A DNA stretch of 64,000 bases from Cryomorphaceae bacterium (GCA_016124575.1 WGNM01000008.1:1-64000), one strand, 5' to 3'; positions 9,599 to 20,149 are shown, counted from the first letter of the stretch. Translations and numbers: made by a program. The notes: a model not told the origin generated them from the letters alone.

Positions 9599-9892
9599 TT
9601 AATTGAAAAGGATGCGACAAATGCTGTGCGTAGGCACATTCAAGTCGTTATCGAGGTAAATAGTTCTATCGCCAACGGCGAGGATGCGACCTTGAATGCA
9701 AACACAAGAGTCGATGCCTTCAACCCACATCAAAACGGGCAAATTGGTAAGACTTTCGAGTGAAACAGCATGCAGCAAGTCGGCATTTCGTCGACGTTGA
9801 TCGAATTTGCTGGTAAGAACTTCAACTTGGGTAAACCGAAAATCGGCAAGTTTGAGTGCATGTGCATGCACAGCGAGGTTAGCGTAAGCCAT
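9599..9892 (-). CDS. Small uncharacterised protein
   Basis: This is a 97-residue soluble protein with no signal peptide or membrane segment. I do not recognise a domain. The C-terminal half looks like a small beta-rich fold (DSCVCIQGRILAVGDRTIYLDNDLNVP), and the N-terminal half begins with Ala- and His-rich helix-like sequence. It sits between tilS (58 bp upstream) and the YhhQ gene (25 bp downstream) on the same strand, so it is probably co-transcribed with one or both. A real gene is likely because it fills the gap cleanly and starts with ATG, but no function can be assigned. Confidence 0.6.
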   Translation of the reverse strand: MAYANLAVHAHALKLADFRFTQVEVLTSKFDQRRRNADLLHAVSLESLTNLPVLMWVEGIDSCVCIQGRILAVGDRTIYLDNDLNVPTHSICRILFN

Positions 9893-9949
9893 TTATTAAG
9901 TAAGTTAGGTATGCATTGTTACGCAGCCTTTCTTACAATGGTTTCAAAT

Positions 9950-11269
9950 TTATTTCAAAACGCAGATATGCAAATAGTTACGAGTACTTTGTGAGATTTT
10001 GAACCGATCGTCGATGCGGTATCCAACCACCCAAACGATCTCGCCCTTTGATTCCAAAATCCACACATTTCGCTTTTCGTCATTCCCCATTTTCTGCTGC
10101 GTAAAAAAGTCGCTCAGCTTTTGAAAACCGGTCATTCCCAGTGGCTTGAAGCGGTCACCAGCTTCCCAACGGCGCAGCGTAAGCGGGAACGACAATTTTT
10201 CGAAGTCGATAAATGCTTCATCGGCATTTGTAGTCAATTCAGGGAATCCACTGTGGTGCGCAAAAACCAAGTCGACCGGGCCATTAAATTCTTGGGTCTC
10301 GGCCTCAATAACATAACTCACGCCATCGTCTTCAGGGTTGACAGAGATCACAAGCGACCCCCGTTCTTTCGTTATGCGGTGCGACTCAGAAGCCAAAAAT
10401 TTTCCATTTTGAGAGTTGAGCAACCCCACCACTTCGTCGACCCGTTTTGCTGGAAATCCATAATCAGCGCACAGGTGGCTGAGCAGCAGTCGCGGGTAAG
10501 GAAACGAAGTCAGCATCTCGAGCGAAATGGTCAACCCATTTTCAGTGGGCTCTATAAACTCATCTGTCATCTCAGAAAGAAACTGATTGATGAGCGGATT
10601 CAGCTCTTTGAAGAGGTTGATTTGTCGGAGTACATTGTTTTTAAAACCCGGCCTGATCGATTCCATCAGCGGAATCAGTTGCAAGCGGATTTTGTTGCGT
10701 GTATAATAGCTCTGTGCATTGCTTTCATCTTCCCTAAAGGGGATGTTGAACTTCGCTAGGTGGTCGAGCAAGTCGGATTTTTTGAAAGGCAAAAGCGGAC
10801 GGATAACAGCGCCATTTTTTTGAGGTATCGACGAAAAACCACCAAGATTGCTTCCACGTAGGATGTGCGCGAGATATGTTTCAACGACATCGTCTTCATG
10901 GTGAGCAGTTGCTATGCGGTCGGCTTCTAACTCGTCGAGTAGCTCATGGAACCAAGCATACCGAAGAAACCGCGCCGTTTCTTGAATTCCTATGCCCAAA
11001 GCAGTTGCTTCAGCGCGTGTGTCGAAACGTTTCGAAAAAAAAGGGACATCCAATTGAACGGCGAAATTCTTTACAAAAGACTCATCGGCATCAGATGCAT
11101 CGCTGCGCAGACCGAAGTTGACATGAGCTACTACAACGTTGTAATTCAGCCGATGCAGCAAGTCGGCCAACGCAATTGAATCGGCGCCGCCACTGCAAGC
11201 CACAATTACTTTCGCCTTTTCACGAATCAGATTGGTAGAAGTCAAATGCTCACGCAGCAGTTCAATCAT
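9950..11269 (-). CDS. tilS: tRNA(Ile)-lysidine synthetase
   Basis: TilS attaches lysine to C34 of the CAU-anticodon tRNA-Ile, changing its decoding from AUG to AUA; it is essential in most bacteria. The 439-residue protein begins with the PP-loop ATPase motif CSGGADSIALADLLHR near residues 25-40. It continues with TAHHEDDVVETYLAHILRGSNLGGFSSIP and ends in a TilS C-terminal domain (LRRWEAGDRFKPLGMTGFQKLSDFF). The start overlaps the pabB stop by 8 bp, indicating translational coupling. Confidence 0.95.
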   Translation of the reverse strand: MIELLREHLTSTNLIREKAKVIVACSGGADSIALADLLHRLNYNVVVAHVNFGLRSDASDADESFVKNFAVQLDVPFFSKRFDTRAEATALGIGIQETARFLRYAWFHELLDELEADRIATAHHEDDVVETYLAHILRGSNLGGFSSIPQKNGAVIRPLLPFKKSDLLDHLAKFNIPFREDESNAQSYYTRNKIRLQLIPLMESIRPGFKNNVLRQINLFKELNPLINQFLSEMTDEFIEPTENGLTISLEMLTSFPYPRLLLSHLCADYGFPAKRVDEVVGLLNSQNGKFLASESHRITKERGSLVISVNPEDDGVSYVIEAETQEFNGPVDLVFAHHSGFPELTTNADEAFIDFEKLSFPLTLRRWEAGDRFKPLGMTGFQKLSDFFTQQKMGNDEKRNVWILESKGEIVWVVGYRIDDRFKISQSTRNYLHICVLK

Positions 11270-12452
11270 CGTTCAATGCTTTAAATAGAGCGTCAGCTTT
11301 GAGCAGACACTCCTCGTATTCGGTTTCAGCATTGGCCAGAGCCGTTACAGCACTGCCAACCATGGCAGAAAGGTAATGCGTTTGAGCATTGTATTGCAAG
11401 CTTCTGATGACAACATTGAAATCGAAGTCACCTGCAGGGTCCACATAACCCACTGCGCCTGAATACAATCCACGAGCGCCTAGCTCCACCTGGTCGATGA
11501 GTTCCATGGCTCGCACTTTGGGTGCCCCCGTCATAGAACCCATCGGGAAAGTATCTGCGATGATCTTCGAGAACGTGATGTTTTCAGGGTAGCTCGCCGT
11601 AATGGTCGATATCATTTGATGCACCGTTTGGAACGAATAGATTTCGCACAACTCCTCCACCTTCACAGAACCAGGAAGGGCAGATTTGCTGAGATCGTTG
11701 CGCACCAAATCGGTAATCATGATATTTTCGGCGCGCTCTTTCGGGTCGTTTTTAAGACGAGCTATGATTTGGGCATCTACATCAACATCCGCCGAGCGAG
11801 GCGCCGTGCCTTTTATGGGCTGTGACATAACTTTGTTGCCGATTTTACGGAGGTATCTTTCCGGACTACCGCACATCAAGACACTGTTTTCCCATGTGAA
11901 AAAAGCAGAAAACGGAGCTTTGGTGCGTTCTTTCAAGCGAGAATACACCGTTGGAGGATGGATTTCGGCGTGATTTGCGAACTCAATGCAGTAGTTCAGT
12001 TCATAGACATCGCCTCGATGAATGTGTTTTTGAAGCAGTTCAAATTGTTGCATATACTCTGCTTTCGATACCTTCGGAAGAAGCCTTGTTTTGGGGTTCG
12101 ACCGACTAGAAAACGTATTTAAAACAGCATCAATTTCGCTATCGGTGGCATGGCCATACACAACCTGCCATCGTCCGTCAATTTTTTCAGCTACCACCTT
12201 CGGCATGAAGAAGCAAACGACAGGAAAACCGATGGAATCCGATTTTTTTTCAGGAAGTTTTTCGAATTCACGGTTTAATTCATAGCTGATAGCGCCGAAT
12301 TTCCACTTGCCGGGCTTTTCGATAAATGCAGCTAGTCGATGAAAATCGACCGCTAATCGAAAAGTGCATGAATCCTCCATTCCCCAAGCGAGTAAGTTTT
12401 TACCATCGCCATTGGCTGTTTCGAGCAATACAATTGGGGTTGTAAGATTCAT
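11262..12452 (-). CDS. pabB: Aminodeoxychorismate synthase component I
   Basis: This 396-residue chorismate-binding enzyme would convert chorismate plus ammonia to 4-amino-4-deoxychorismate for folate synthesis. The catalytic block shows PIKGTAPR, ENIMITDLVRNDL, TFPMGSMTGAPKVRAMELI and GARGLYSGAVGY. The Lys in PIKGT favours PabB over anthranilate synthase TrpE, which usually has Ala there. The N-terminal region is short compared with TrpE, as in many Bacteroidota PabB proteins. It overlaps tilS by 8 bp. The glutamine amidotransferase partner (PabA) is not in this window. Confidence 0.88.
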   Translation of the reverse strand: MNLTTPIVLLETANGDGKNLLAWGMEDSCTFRLAVDFHRLAAFIEKPGKWKFGAISYELNREFEKLPEKKSDSIGFPVVCFFMPKVVAEKIDGRWQVVYGHATDSEIDAVLNTFSSRSNPKTRLLPKVSKAEYMQQFELLQKHIHRGDVYELNYCIEFANHAEIHPPTVYSRLKERTKAPFSAFFTWENSVLMCGSPERYLRKIGNKVMSQPIKGTAPRSADVDVDAQIIARLKNDPKERAENIMITDLVRNDLSKSALPGSVKVEELCEIYSFQTVHQMISTITASYPENITFSKIIADTFPMGSMTGAPKVRAMELIDQVELGARGLYSGAVGYVDPAGDFDFNVVIRSLQYNAQTHYLSAMVGSAVTALANAETEYEECLLKADALFKALNDD

Positions 12453-12636
12453 ATAGTCAATAAGATATGAAATTATTCTGGGGAAAGGAGAAAATAAAAC
12501 GCCGTTTTAGGATTCCAATATTACGGGTTAAGAAAACAATGTGTATGTTGAACACTAGGTTGTACATTTGAGCGGACTCTCTAGGTAATTTATCAGATAA
12601 CCGAATTCCAAAGAGTTTATTTCAGATGATTAGCTC

Positions 12637-12666
12637 AATAGAGGCTCCGAACGAGGGGCCTCTATT
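12637..12666 (-). terminator. Hairpin overlapping the hemH stop codon
   Basis: A 9-bp stem (AATAGAGGC at 12637-12645, GCCTCTATT at 12658-12666) whose proximal arm includes two bases of the hemH TAA stop (12665-12667). The minus-strand side lacks a T-run, while the plus-strand side is followed by ATTTTAT. It may mark the hemH 3' end or act in both directions. The rest of 12453-12636 shows no gene. Confidence 0.5.
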
Positions 12667-13678
12667 ATTTTATACGTTCTCGAAGCATTTGTTCCAGGGC
12701 ATCAACCCAGATTGATGAAGTGTTCAGACTGGGCACCAATTTTAGATCTTCACCACCATTTTCCTGAAATAATTCAAGATAGCCTTCCCCTATTTCAACA
12801 ATGGTTTCGAGGCAATCGGCAACGAAAGCAGGGGAGAAGACAAGCAGTTTCTTTTTGCCAGCTTTCGCCATTTCAACAATCACTTCATCGCTGAACGGGC
12901 GCACCCATTTTTGATCGAGTCGAGATTGGAAGCACACCGTGTATTCATCTTCATTGATGCCTAACCGACTAGCGATGGCTCGCGAAGTAGCATAGCATGT
13001 AGCCACATAGCAAAAGCGATTCTCCTCGTTTATTTCGGTTTCACATGCGTGATTGCTGCACATTTTATCTTCATACACCTTATCTACTTGACGTTCTGGC
13101 AATCCGTGGTAGCTCATGAGAATGTGATCATAGGCCTTGAGATCGATGCCGTTGGCACTGTTTTCGAGTGCAGAAAGATAGCCTGGGTGATCCCAGAACT
13201 GGCTTATAGCAACAATTTCAGGAATGACATACCATTTAGAGATAAGTCGAAACGTCTCTTCGAGCGTACTTCCCGTTGAAGCTGAGGCATATTGAGGGTA
13301 GAGCGGCAAGACAATCACCTTATCGTACCTATCGGTTTCCATTTTTTGCAAAACCGAAGCCATCGATGGCGACCCGTATCTCATTGCCATTTCCACATGA
13401 ATGTCTTCATTTTGGAATCGCTCACCGAGTTTTTTCGCCAGTTCTTGTGTATAGAGCAACAAAGGCGACCCGTCGGCTGTCCATACTTTTTTATACTCTT
13501 TCGACGACTTGTATTTTCGAGTTGGAGCAATGATTCCATTCACAAGGATTTTTCTTCCAAGCCAAGGAATATCGATTACACGTTTATCGCCGAGGAATTC
13601 TCTCAAGTACCTGCCTACCGCCGAAGGTGTTGGCGCATCGGGAGTTCCGAGATTGATAATAAGGATGCCTATTTTCAT
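12665..13678 (-). CDS. hemH: Ferrochelatase
   Basis: Ferrochelatase inserts Fe2+ into protoporphyrin IX in the last step of haem synthesis. The 337-residue protein starts with MKIGILIINLGTPDAPTP. It contains LYPQYASASTGST, the active-site segment LMSYHGLPERQV, and the second conserved acidic/His region FSPAFVADCLETIVEIGEGY. An internal Cys pair lies around CSNHACETE and CYVATCYATS. The gene lies 35 bp downstream of lpdA on the same strand and is probably co-transcribed with it. Length and motifs are normal. Confidence 0.95.
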   Translation of the reverse strand: MKIGILIINLGTPDAPTPSAVGRYLREFLGDKRVIDIPWLGRKILVNGIIAPTRKYKSSKEYKKVWTADGSPLLLYTQELAKKLGERFQNEDIHVEMAMRYGSPSMASVLQKMETDRYDKVIVLPLYPQYASASTGSTLEETFRLISKWYVIPEIVAISQFWDHPGYLSALENSANGIDLKAYDHILMSYHGLPERQVDKVYEDKMCSNHACETEINEENRFCYVATCYATSRAIASRLGINEDEYTVCFQSRLDQKWVRPFSDEVIVEMAKAGKKKLLVFSPAFVADCLETIVEIGEGYLELFQENGGEDLKLVPSLNTSSIWVDALEQMLRERIK

Positions 13679-13713
13679 ATCGTGGTAACACGGAAGTCGG
13701 ATAAAGGTTCGAC

Positions 13714-15117
13714 TTATATGTGTATTGCGCGGTTATCAGTAGCTGCCAAAGCAGCTTCTTTAAATGCCTCAGTAAATGTAGGGTGAGCGTGAGAAGTGCG
13801 AGCGATATCTTCTGCCGACGCGCGAAACTCCATGCCGACAACCGCTTCAGCAATCATATCGGCTGCGCGAGGACCAATCATGTGTACGCCCAATATTTCA
13901 TCTGTCGTTTTATCCGCTAATACCTTCACCAAACCATCGGTATCCATGCTCGCACGCGCTCTTCCACTTGCTTTGAAAGGGAAAGAGCCTGTTTTGTAGG
14001 CTGTGCCCATTTCTTTCAATTGCTCTTCGGTGTATCCAACAGAAGCCACTTCAGGCCAAGTATAAACAACACCTGGAATAAGAAGATAATTGATGTGCGG
14101 TTTTTGTCCGGCCATCACCTCAGCCACAAACATCCCTTCTTCTTCTGCCTTGTGAGCTAGCATTGCACCTTTGATCACATCGCCAATGGCGTATATTCCT
14201 TTGATGTTTGTTTCCAAGTGATCGTCAACAGTAACTCTTCCGCGTTCGTCGACATGTACGCCAATTTTTTCGAGGCCGAGGTTATCGGTATATGGTTTTC
14301 TGCCCACAGCTACCAATGTGTAGTCGCCTTTTATGACCACTTCATTTCCTTTCGCATCGTCGGCCTTTACTGTTGTCTGCTTCGCAGTAGTTGATACCTC
14401 TTTAACTTTATGTCCGAGGTAAAACTTCATGCCCAACTTCTTCAATGAGCGAGTCAACTCTTTCCCCATCGTAGCATCCATGGTAGGGATGATAGAGTCC
14501 ATGTATTCAACAACACTCACCTCAGAGCCAAGGCGTGCATATACAGATCCCAATTCTAGTCCGATTACCCCACCACCAATGATGATCATGTGTTTCGGAA
14601 TTTCTTTCAGCTCCAGTGCTTCTGTTGAGGTGATGATGCGTTTTTTATCGATTTTGATAAAAGGGAGCGTAGCCGGCTTTGAACCTGTAGCGATGATTGA
14701 TTTTTTGGTTTTGATCACCATCGCATCACCTTTTTCTGGTTGCACAGAAATTGTTTGCGCATCGATGTAAGATCCGAAGCCAGTGAAGACCTCAATCTTG
14801 TTTTTCTTCATCAAGAAATCGATACCGCCCACGGTTTGCTTCACCACGTCGCGCTTTCGGTTGATCATTTGTGGGAAGTCGATAGAAAGATTGCCCACAC
14901 CAATTCCATGCTCTTTGAACTGCTCTTTTGCTTGATGGTAGTGCTCTGAAGAATCGAGTAAGGCTTTTGATGGTATGCATCCCACATTGAGACAAGTGCC
15001 ACCAAGTGAGTTGTACTTTTCTACAATAGCGGTTTTCATTCCGAGTTGCGCACATCTTATTGCGGCAACATATCCACCGGGTCCAGATCCGATTACTACT
15101 ACATCAAATTCGTTCAT
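13714..15117 (-). CDS. lpdA: Dihydrolipoyl dehydrogenase (E3)
   Basis: This is an FAD-dependent E3 enzyme of 467 residues that reoxidises the lipoyl groups of 2-oxoacid dehydrogenase complexes. The N-terminal FAD motif is VVIGSGPGGYVAA, the redox disulfide is GGTCLNVGCIPSKALL, the NAD-binding loop is IIGGGVIGLELGSVYARLG, and the C-terminal catalytic HAHPT motif is present in TSHAHPTFTEAF. The ATG at 15117 is chosen; an in-frame start at 15147 adds ten unconserved residues and overlaps the promoter box. sucA and sucB lie 5 kb away on the other strand and are likely functional partners. Confidence 0.95.
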   Translation of the reverse strand: MNEFDVVVIGSGPGGYVAAIRCAQLGMKTAIVEKYNSLGGTCLNVGCIPSKALLDSSEHYHQAKEQFKEHGIGVGNLSIDFPQMINRKRDVVKQTVGGIDFLMKKNKIEVFTGFGSYIDAQTISVQPEKGDAMVIKTKKSIIATGSKPATLPFIKIDKKRIITSTEALELKEIPKHMIIIGGGVIGLELGSVYARLGSEVSVVEYMDSIIPTMDATMGKELTRSLKKLGMKFYLGHKVKEVSTTAKQTTVKADDAKGNEVVIKGDYTLVAVGRKPYTDNLGLEKIGVHVDERGRVTVDDHLETNIKGIYAIGDVIKGAMLAHKAEEEGMFVAEVMAGQKPHINYLLIPGVVYTWPEVASVGYTEEQLKEMGTAYKTGSFPFKASGRARASMDTDGLVKVLADKTTDEILGVHMIGPRAADMIAEAVVGMEFRASAEDIARTSHAHPTFTEAFKEAALAATDNRAIHI

Positions 15118-15135
15118 GGGTTCATGTTTAGAATG

Positions 15136-15143
15136 CAAAGGTA
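15136..15143 (-). promoter_or_regulatory. Promoter -7 box for lpdA
   Basis: TACCTTTG followed by C on the minus strand is a perfect match to the Bacteroidota TAnnTTTG box, 18 bases before the lpdA ATG at 15117. A TTTCTTTG box at 15199-15206 on the plus strand may serve the divergent RND gene. Confidence 0.6.
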
Positions 15144-15233
15144 ACAAGCGAGGTGGAGTGATCGGGTTTAATCATCGACTTTTTAGCCTCGTTTTTTGTT
15201 TCTTTGCACAACCATCTATCTGGAAGAACATTC

Positions 15234-17882
15234 ATGTGGACTACCTTATCATCTTTCATCCTTAGAAACCGACTGCCCATTTTAATTGGTGTAGCGCTGA
15301 TAACCGTGTTCATGGGGTGGCAGGCGCGCGATGTGCGGATGAGTTACAAATTTGGAGGCTTGCTTCCTGATAACGATAGTACGTACCTCGATTACAAAGA
15401 CTTTCTAGAAAGTTTTTCTGAAGACGGAAATGTCATTGTTATTGGTGTTGGCGACGCTCAATTGTACAAGTTAGTGAACTTCAATGCGTGGTATAACCTT
15501 GCGTCCGATATTCGGAAAATTCGTGTTCCTGTTTTCCGCGATGGCGTGGAGCAAGAAGTAGCTGCAGTTGACTCTGTTTTTTCGGTTGCTCAGTCGTACA
15601 AAGTAAACAAAGATGATTCGCTCCAGCGCTTTGGCATTGAGCGGGTTTTTAAAACACGTCCGGGTTCACAGGTAGAGCTCGACAGCTTGTTAGACGGTGT
15701 GCGAAACATGCCATTTTATGAAGGCTTGCTTTTCAAAGACAATTCCAACGCCACGCTGATGATGGTGTTTGTGAATGCTGCCTTGTTCAATAGTGAAGAT
15801 CGGGGGCCTTCAATACAATATATCAAAGACGAGATAGCTGCTTTTGAGGCTGAAACCGGGTTGAAAGCGTATGTCTCTGGACTTCCATTCATCCGCACGG
15901 AAATGACCACCAAAGTAAAGTCCGAATTGGGCTTGTTTGTCGGCTTAGCTGCGCTTGTAACCGCCGTGCTTTTGCTGCTGTTCTTCCGCAATTTCGGAGT
16001 GATGGTAGTTTCCATATTGGTTGTAGGTATCGGCGTTGTTTGGTCAATGGGAACCATCGCCCTTTTCGACTACCCAATTTCCATGCTTATGGCGCTCATT
16101 CCGCCATTGATGATCGTCATTGGAGTCCCCAACTGCATCTATCTCATTAACAAATACCACGCTGAGTACAAGCGTCATGGCAACAAGGCGAAGGCATTGT
16201 CGAGGGTGATACAGAAAGTAGGCAATGCCACCTTTATGACCAATGCCACAACAGCATTGGGATTTGCAACCTTTATTTTCACGCACAGCGATGTGATGAA
16301 AGAGTTTGGAATCATTGCGTCACTCAACATCATCGCCGTATTTGCTGTTTCGCTAATCATCATCCCGACGGTTTATTCTTACCTACCACCACCGAAAGAA
16401 AGGCACACCAAGCACCTCGATCGCAAATGGGTGTTTTATGCAGTCAACAAACTGGTTCATATCGTTACCAATCACCGAAAGTGGGTGTACATCTTCACGC
16501 TTGTTATATTGGTATTGGGCGGAATTGGAATCAGCAAAATGGAAACCACGGGTAACGTCGTCGATGACTTGCCTCAAACCGATAAAGTAATAACCGACCT
16601 GCGTTGGTTTGAACACGAATTCAATGGTGTGATGCCGTTTGAGGTTATTTTAGATACGAAGCGTAAAGGACAGGTAACACGGCCGAACACACTCAAAAAG
16701 CTGGAAGAATTGCAAGAGTTACTTTCGCAGTATCCTGAAATCACGCGGTCTTTGTCTATAGCCGACGCTGTAAAGTTCTGCAAACAAGCCTTTTACAACG
16801 GCGACCCAGAGAAATACAGTTTGCTCACCCGCCAAGAGTCATCATTCATCGGTCCGTATTTCAGAAGTGAATATGAAACGGGCGGCATGGAGCACATGTT
16901 TTTTGATTCAACGCGCACCCGCACCCGCATCACAGCTCAAATTGCCGACATTGGCACCAAAGAGATGGCTGTTCTCTTGAATGATCTGCGCCCGAAAATC
17001 GATGCCATCATCAATCCATCGGCACGTGAAATGGACAGTCTGCTGAACGGCATAGCCACCGCCACCGACCGCAAAGCGGCAGCAACGGCATTTTTCGATG
17101 CTTATCCATCAATGGCAGATAGCGTAGTGAAGCAGATGAACCTCAGTGAACCATGCGACGACATTTTCGCATGCGCTATAGACCATAGCACCGATGCCTC
17201 GTTCATCCCTGCCGTGCGCAGAGCGGTAGACTCAGTAAAACAGCGCGTGATACTAACAGGAACTAGCGTTGTATACCTGGAAGGAACTACATACATGGTT
17301 CGCAACCTGTTCATTAGTCTTGTGCTCGCCATTTTGGTGATTGCAGGTGTCATGGCTTTGCTGTTCCGCTCATTCCGTATGGTGCTAATCTCCCTCGTGC
17401 CAAATGTGATTCCGCTCATATTTACTGCCGCCGTTATGGGGTATTTTCAGATACCTATAAAGCCATCAACCATTTTGGTTTTTAGCATCGCATTTGGGAT
17501 ATCGGTTGATGATACCATACACTTTTTGGCGAAGTACAGACAAGAATTGAAGCTTAAAGGGTGGAATATCCGCGAATCCATTTTGCTTGCAGTAAAGGAA
17601 ACAGGGGTGAGCATGATGTACACCTCGATAGTATTGTTCTTCGGTTTTGGCATGTTCGCAGCTTCTGAGTTCGACGGCACACGGGCGTTGGGTATTTTAG
17701 TGTCCATGACCCTTTTAATCGCCATGTTCTCGAACCTTTTGTTGCTGCCCTCGCTGTTGTTAAGTTTGGAAAGGTGGATCACCACAAAAGCATTTGCAGA
17801 GCCGTTTCTAGAGATTATTGATGAAGAAGAAGACATAGAACTGGAAGAATTGCAGGTTCAAAAAGGTATCGGACTCGAATAA
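15234..17882 (+). CDS. RND superfamily exporter (MmpL/SSD-type)
   Basis: This 882-residue inner-membrane protein has the two-fold RND layout. TM1 lies near residues 12-30, a large periplasmic loop spans about 35-215, and five TM helices with a sterol-sensing-domain-like core follow (about 220-400). A second TM near 430 precedes a second periplasmic loop (about 450-690), and the protein ends with five more TM helices. Conserved pieces include [23 protein letters not shown], the usual proton-relay Asp region. Such proteins export lipids, hopanoids or hydrophobic compounds; the substrate here is unknown. There is no adjacent membrane fusion protein or TolC. The ATG at 15234 gives a short cytoplasmic N terminus. 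rmlA follows after 8 bp. Confidence 0.85.
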   Translation: MWTTLSSFILRNRLPILIGVALITVFMGWQARDVRMSYKFGGLLPDNDSTYLDYKDFLESFSEDGNVIVIGVGDAQLYKLVNFNAWYNLASDIRKIRVPVFRDGVEQEVAAVDSVFSVAQSYKVNKDDSLQRFGIERVFKTRPGSQVELDSLLDGVRNMPFYEGLLFKDNSNATLMMVFVNAALFNSEDRGPSIQYIKDEIAAFEAETGLKAYVSGLPFIRTEMTTKVKSELGLFVGLAALVTAVLLLLFFRNFGVMVVSILVVGIGVVWSMGTIALFDYPISMLMALIPPLMIVIGVPNCIYLINKYHAEYKRHGNKAKALSRVIQKVGNATFMTNATTALGFATFIFTHSDVMKEFGIIASLNIIAVFAVSLIIIPTVYSYLPPPKERHTKHLDRKWVFYAVNKLVHIVTNHRKWVYIFTLVILVLGGIGISKMETTGNVVDDLPQTDKVITDLRWFEHEFNGVMPFEVILDTKRKGQVTRPNTLKKLEELQELLSQYPEITRSLSIADAVKFCKQAFYNGDPEKYSLLTRQESSFIGPYFRSEYETGGMEHMFFDSTRTRTRITAQIADIGTKEMAVLLNDLRPKIDAIINPSAREMDSLLNGIATATDRKAAATAFFDAYPSMADSVVKQMNLSEPCDDIFACAIDHSTDASFIPAVRRAVDSVKQRVILTGTSVVYLEGTTYMVRNLFISLVLAILVIAGVMALLFRSFRMVLISLVPNVIPLIFTAAVMGYFQIPIKPSTILVFSIAFGISVDDTIHFLAKYRQELKLKGWNIRESILLAVKETGVSMMYTSIVLFFGFGMFAASEFDGTRALGILVSMTLLIAMFSNLLLLPSLLLSLERWITTKAFAEPFLEIIDEEEDIELEELQVQKGIGLE

Positions 17883-17890
17883 TTGAAAAT

Positions 17891-18760
17891 ATGAAAGGCA
17901 TTATACTCGCAGGTGGCAGTGGCACACGTCTTTACCCCCTTACAAAAGCTGTTAGCAAGCAATTGATGCCCGTGTTCGACAAGCCGATGATATATTATCC
18001 GTTGTCGACCCTCATGATTAGTGGTATTCGCGAAATACTCATCATCTCGACTCCGCATGACCTGCCCGGATTCAAACATTTGTTAGGCGATGGCAGTCAA
18101 CTCGGTTGCTCGTTCACATATGCTGAGCAAGCCGTGCCGAACGGATTGGCCCAAGCATTTGTAATAGGCAGAGAGTTTATAGGGAAAGATAAAGTTGCGT
18201 TGATATTGGGTGATAACATCTTTTACGGACAAGGATTCGGGAAAATTCTGAGAGAGAACACCGAAGTTGAAGGCGCCATGGTTTATGCCTATCACGTTAG
18301 CGACCCCCATCGCTATGGTGTGGTTGAGTTTGATGCTGAAAACAAAGCCATCAGCATTGAAGAAAAGCCAATTTCACCCAAATCGAACTATGCAGTGCCA
18401 GGATTGTATTACTATGACAACGACGTGGTAGCGATAGCCGAAAATTTGGAGCCCAGCGCACGTGGTGAATATGAAATCACCGATGTAAACAGAGAATACT
18501 TGCGCAGAGGAAAGTTGAGCGTAGCGAAGTTAAATCGAGGTACAGCATGGCTTGATACTGGCACGTTTGCTAGCTTGATGCAAGCCGGACAGTATGTGCA
18601 AGTGATTGAAGAGCGACAAGGTTTGAAGGTTGGCTGCATAGAAGAAATCGCTTGGCGCATGGGTTATATCGACGATAGTCAACTGAAATCGCTCGCACAG
18701 CCCCTGCTGAACAGCGGTTATGGCGCATACTTGCTCGACCAACTCGGAAGAGAAAAATGA
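17891..18760 (+). CDS. rmlA: Glucose-1-phosphate thymidylyltransferase
   Basis: RmlA (RfbA) makes dTDP-glucose from glucose 1-phosphate and dTTP, the first step of dTDP-rhamnose synthesis. The 289-residue protein has the nucleotide-binding signature [20 protein letters not shown], then [31 protein letters not shown] and [14 protein letters not shown]. Length and motifs are typical. It overlaps the polyprenyl synthase start by ATGA, so the two are translationally coupled. rmlD lies 27 kb away at 45060; rmlB and rmlC are not in the window. Confidence 0.95.
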   Translation: MKGIILAGGSGTRLYPLTKAVSKQLMPVFDKPMIYYPLSTLMISGIREILIISTPHDLPGFKHLLGDGSQLGCSFTYAEQAVPNGLAQAFVIGREFIGKDKVALILGDNIFYGQGFGKILRENTEVEGAMVYAYHVSDPHRYGVVEFDAENKAISIEEKPISPKSNYAVPGLYYYDNDVVAIAENLEPSARGEYEITDVNREYLRRGKLSVAKLNRGTAWLDTGTFASLMQAGQYVQVIEERQGLKVGCIEEIAWRMGYIDDSQLKSLAQPLLNSGYGAYLLDQLGREK

Positions 18761-19749
18761 AATTTGTGAAAGACAACGTAGACCAACAGATAGCGCATTA
18801 TCAGCACATATTGGCTGAAAGAATCAACGCATACACCGCTGCCAATCCCAATTCTGCCCTGTACGCTCCCATTGGATATATGATGGAGCTAAAAGCAAAG
18901 CGCTGGAGGCCTATGTTTTTATTAGCCTGCGCTGAAGGGTATGGTGCAAGTGCCGAAAGAGCGATGCCCGCTGCTTTAGCGATTGAAGTCTTTCATAATT
19001 TTACATTGATGCATGACGACATCATGGACAATGCCCCATTGCGCCGCGGACAGCAAACCGTGCATGAAAAATGGTCAACCAATACAGCGATATTAAGCGG
19101 TGATGCCATGATTGTGCAGGCCTATCAATTGCTTGCAGATGTCGATAACGACCTCCTCGCCCCGCTCATGCTATTGTTCAACTCAACCGCGTTGGAAGTT
19201 TGTGAAGGCCAGCAAATGGATATGGATTTTGAGAGTCGGCAAGACGTGCACATCGACGAGTACATGGAGATGATCCGCCTGAAAACGTCTGTCTTGCTCG
19301 CGGCTGCCGTTCAAATGGGAGCCATTTGTGGCAATAAAAGCGAAGAGCAGCAACGCTTGGCATATGCGTTTGGCGAGCATTTCGGTTTGGCATTTCAGCT
19401 TCGCGACGACTACCTCGATGTTTTTGGCAATCCAAACGATTTTGGGAAGCAAGTTGGCGGCGATATCCTTGCCGATAAAAAAACATTCATCTACCTGCAT
19501 ACATGCGAAGCCGATGGCGGCGTGCATAAGAATGGCCTCTTGCAGTGGCACGGCACCCACGACCCCGAAGCGAAAATTACCAGTGTGAAAGAAATATTTC
19601 GCGCCAGCGGCGCGGATGATGCATGTTTGAAAGAAATTGCCATTCATTCTCAGGCTGCATCAGAGGCATTAGGTCGCATGGAAATAGCACCAGAAGCGAA
19701 GATTTTTTTCACCGCATTGCTAGATATCGTTCAAACACGAACTGTATGA
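18757..19749 (+). CDS. Polyprenyl diphosphate synthase (trans-isoprenyl diphosphate synthase)
   Basis: This 330-residue trans-prenyltransferase condenses isopentenyl diphosphate units into a polyprenyl diphosphate. The first aspartate-rich motif is DDIMD ([15 protein letters not shown]) and the second is [10 protein letters not shown], followed by [15 protein letters not shown]. The product chain length (farnesyl, geranylgeranyl or longer, for example for menaquinone) cannot be settled by eye. The start overlaps the rmlA stop by 4 bp, and the stop overlaps the next ORF by 4 bp. IspD, also isoprenoid-related, is encoded at 58780. Confidence 0.88.
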   Translation: MKFVKDNVDQQIAHYQHILAERINAYTAANPNSALYAPIGYMMELKAKRWRPMFLLACAEGYGASAERAMPAALAIEVFHNFTLMHDDIMDNAPLRRGQQTVHEKWSTNTAILSGDAMIVQAYQLLADVDNDLLAPLMLLFNSTALEVCEGQQMDMDFESRQDVHIDEYMEMIRLKTSVLLAAAVQMGAICGNKSEEQQRLAYAFGEHFGLAFQLRDDYLDVFGNPNDFGKQVGGDILADKKTFIYLHTCEADGGVHKNGLLQWHGTHDPEAKITSVKEIFRASGADDACLKEIAIHSQAASEALGRMEIAPEAKIFFTALLDIVQTRTV

Positions 19750-20117
19750 ATTTGAACGAGCTGCCCGCTGAATTTCCTGCCGATGAACAAGCAAAGGCAC
19801 GCATTATTCAGCTCACTGCCGAGCAAATAAACAAGGATTTTGGTAGTCAGGTAGTGGATCTTGAAAAAGAACATCTCGAATTGGAACATCTCCTTGATGG
19901 CGTGCGTATGTACCTGCAAACTTTCCCATGGAGAAATAGCGAAAAGCTCGCGCAGCAGTTGTACAGAGTGGATTTAAAAGAAAGAATAATTCGTGAGGTA
20001 ATTAAGAATCCGAACATTTCGGAAGGGCTTGAAGATCTTACAAACGAAATAGTGCGACGCGAAGTGCTAAAAATTCTTATGAGAAGTTATTTTTCATCTA
20101 GTAAACCAATTGAATAA
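19746..20117 (+). CDS. Uncharacterised protein coupled to polyprenyl synthase
   Basis: This is a 123-residue soluble, mostly helical and charged protein with no signal peptide, membrane segment or cysteine. I do not recognise a family. The ATG at 19746 overlaps the TGA of the polyprenyl synthase (ATGA), which supports both the start and co-translation. The middle (GVRMYLQTFPWRNSEKLAQQLYRVDLKERI) looks like paired helices. It ends before the sucA promoter region. A role alongside the prenyl synthase is inferred only from the coupling. Confidence 0.7.
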   Translation: MNLNELPAEFPADEQAKARIIQLTAEQINKDFGSQVVDLEKEHLELEHLLDGVRMYLQTFPWRNSEKLAQQLYRVDLKERIIREVIKNPNISEGLEDLTNEIVRREVLKILMRSYFSSSKPIE

Positions 20118-20141
20118 CCCCTGTTGCATTGCATATCTTGT

Positions 20142-20149
20142 TAACTTTG
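20142..20149 (+). promoter_or_regulatory. Candidate -7 box for sucAB
   Basis: TAACTTTG followed by C matches TAnnTTTG and lies 28 bases before the sucA ATG. A TTG at 20124-20126 is spaced 15 bases upstream, slightly short for a Bacteroidota -33 element. Confidence 0.5.

Noticed and set aside
13292-13786. 164-codon plus-strand ORF over hemH and lpdA
   Set aside because: It lies antisense to clearly recognised hemH and the lpdA 3' end and has no domain.
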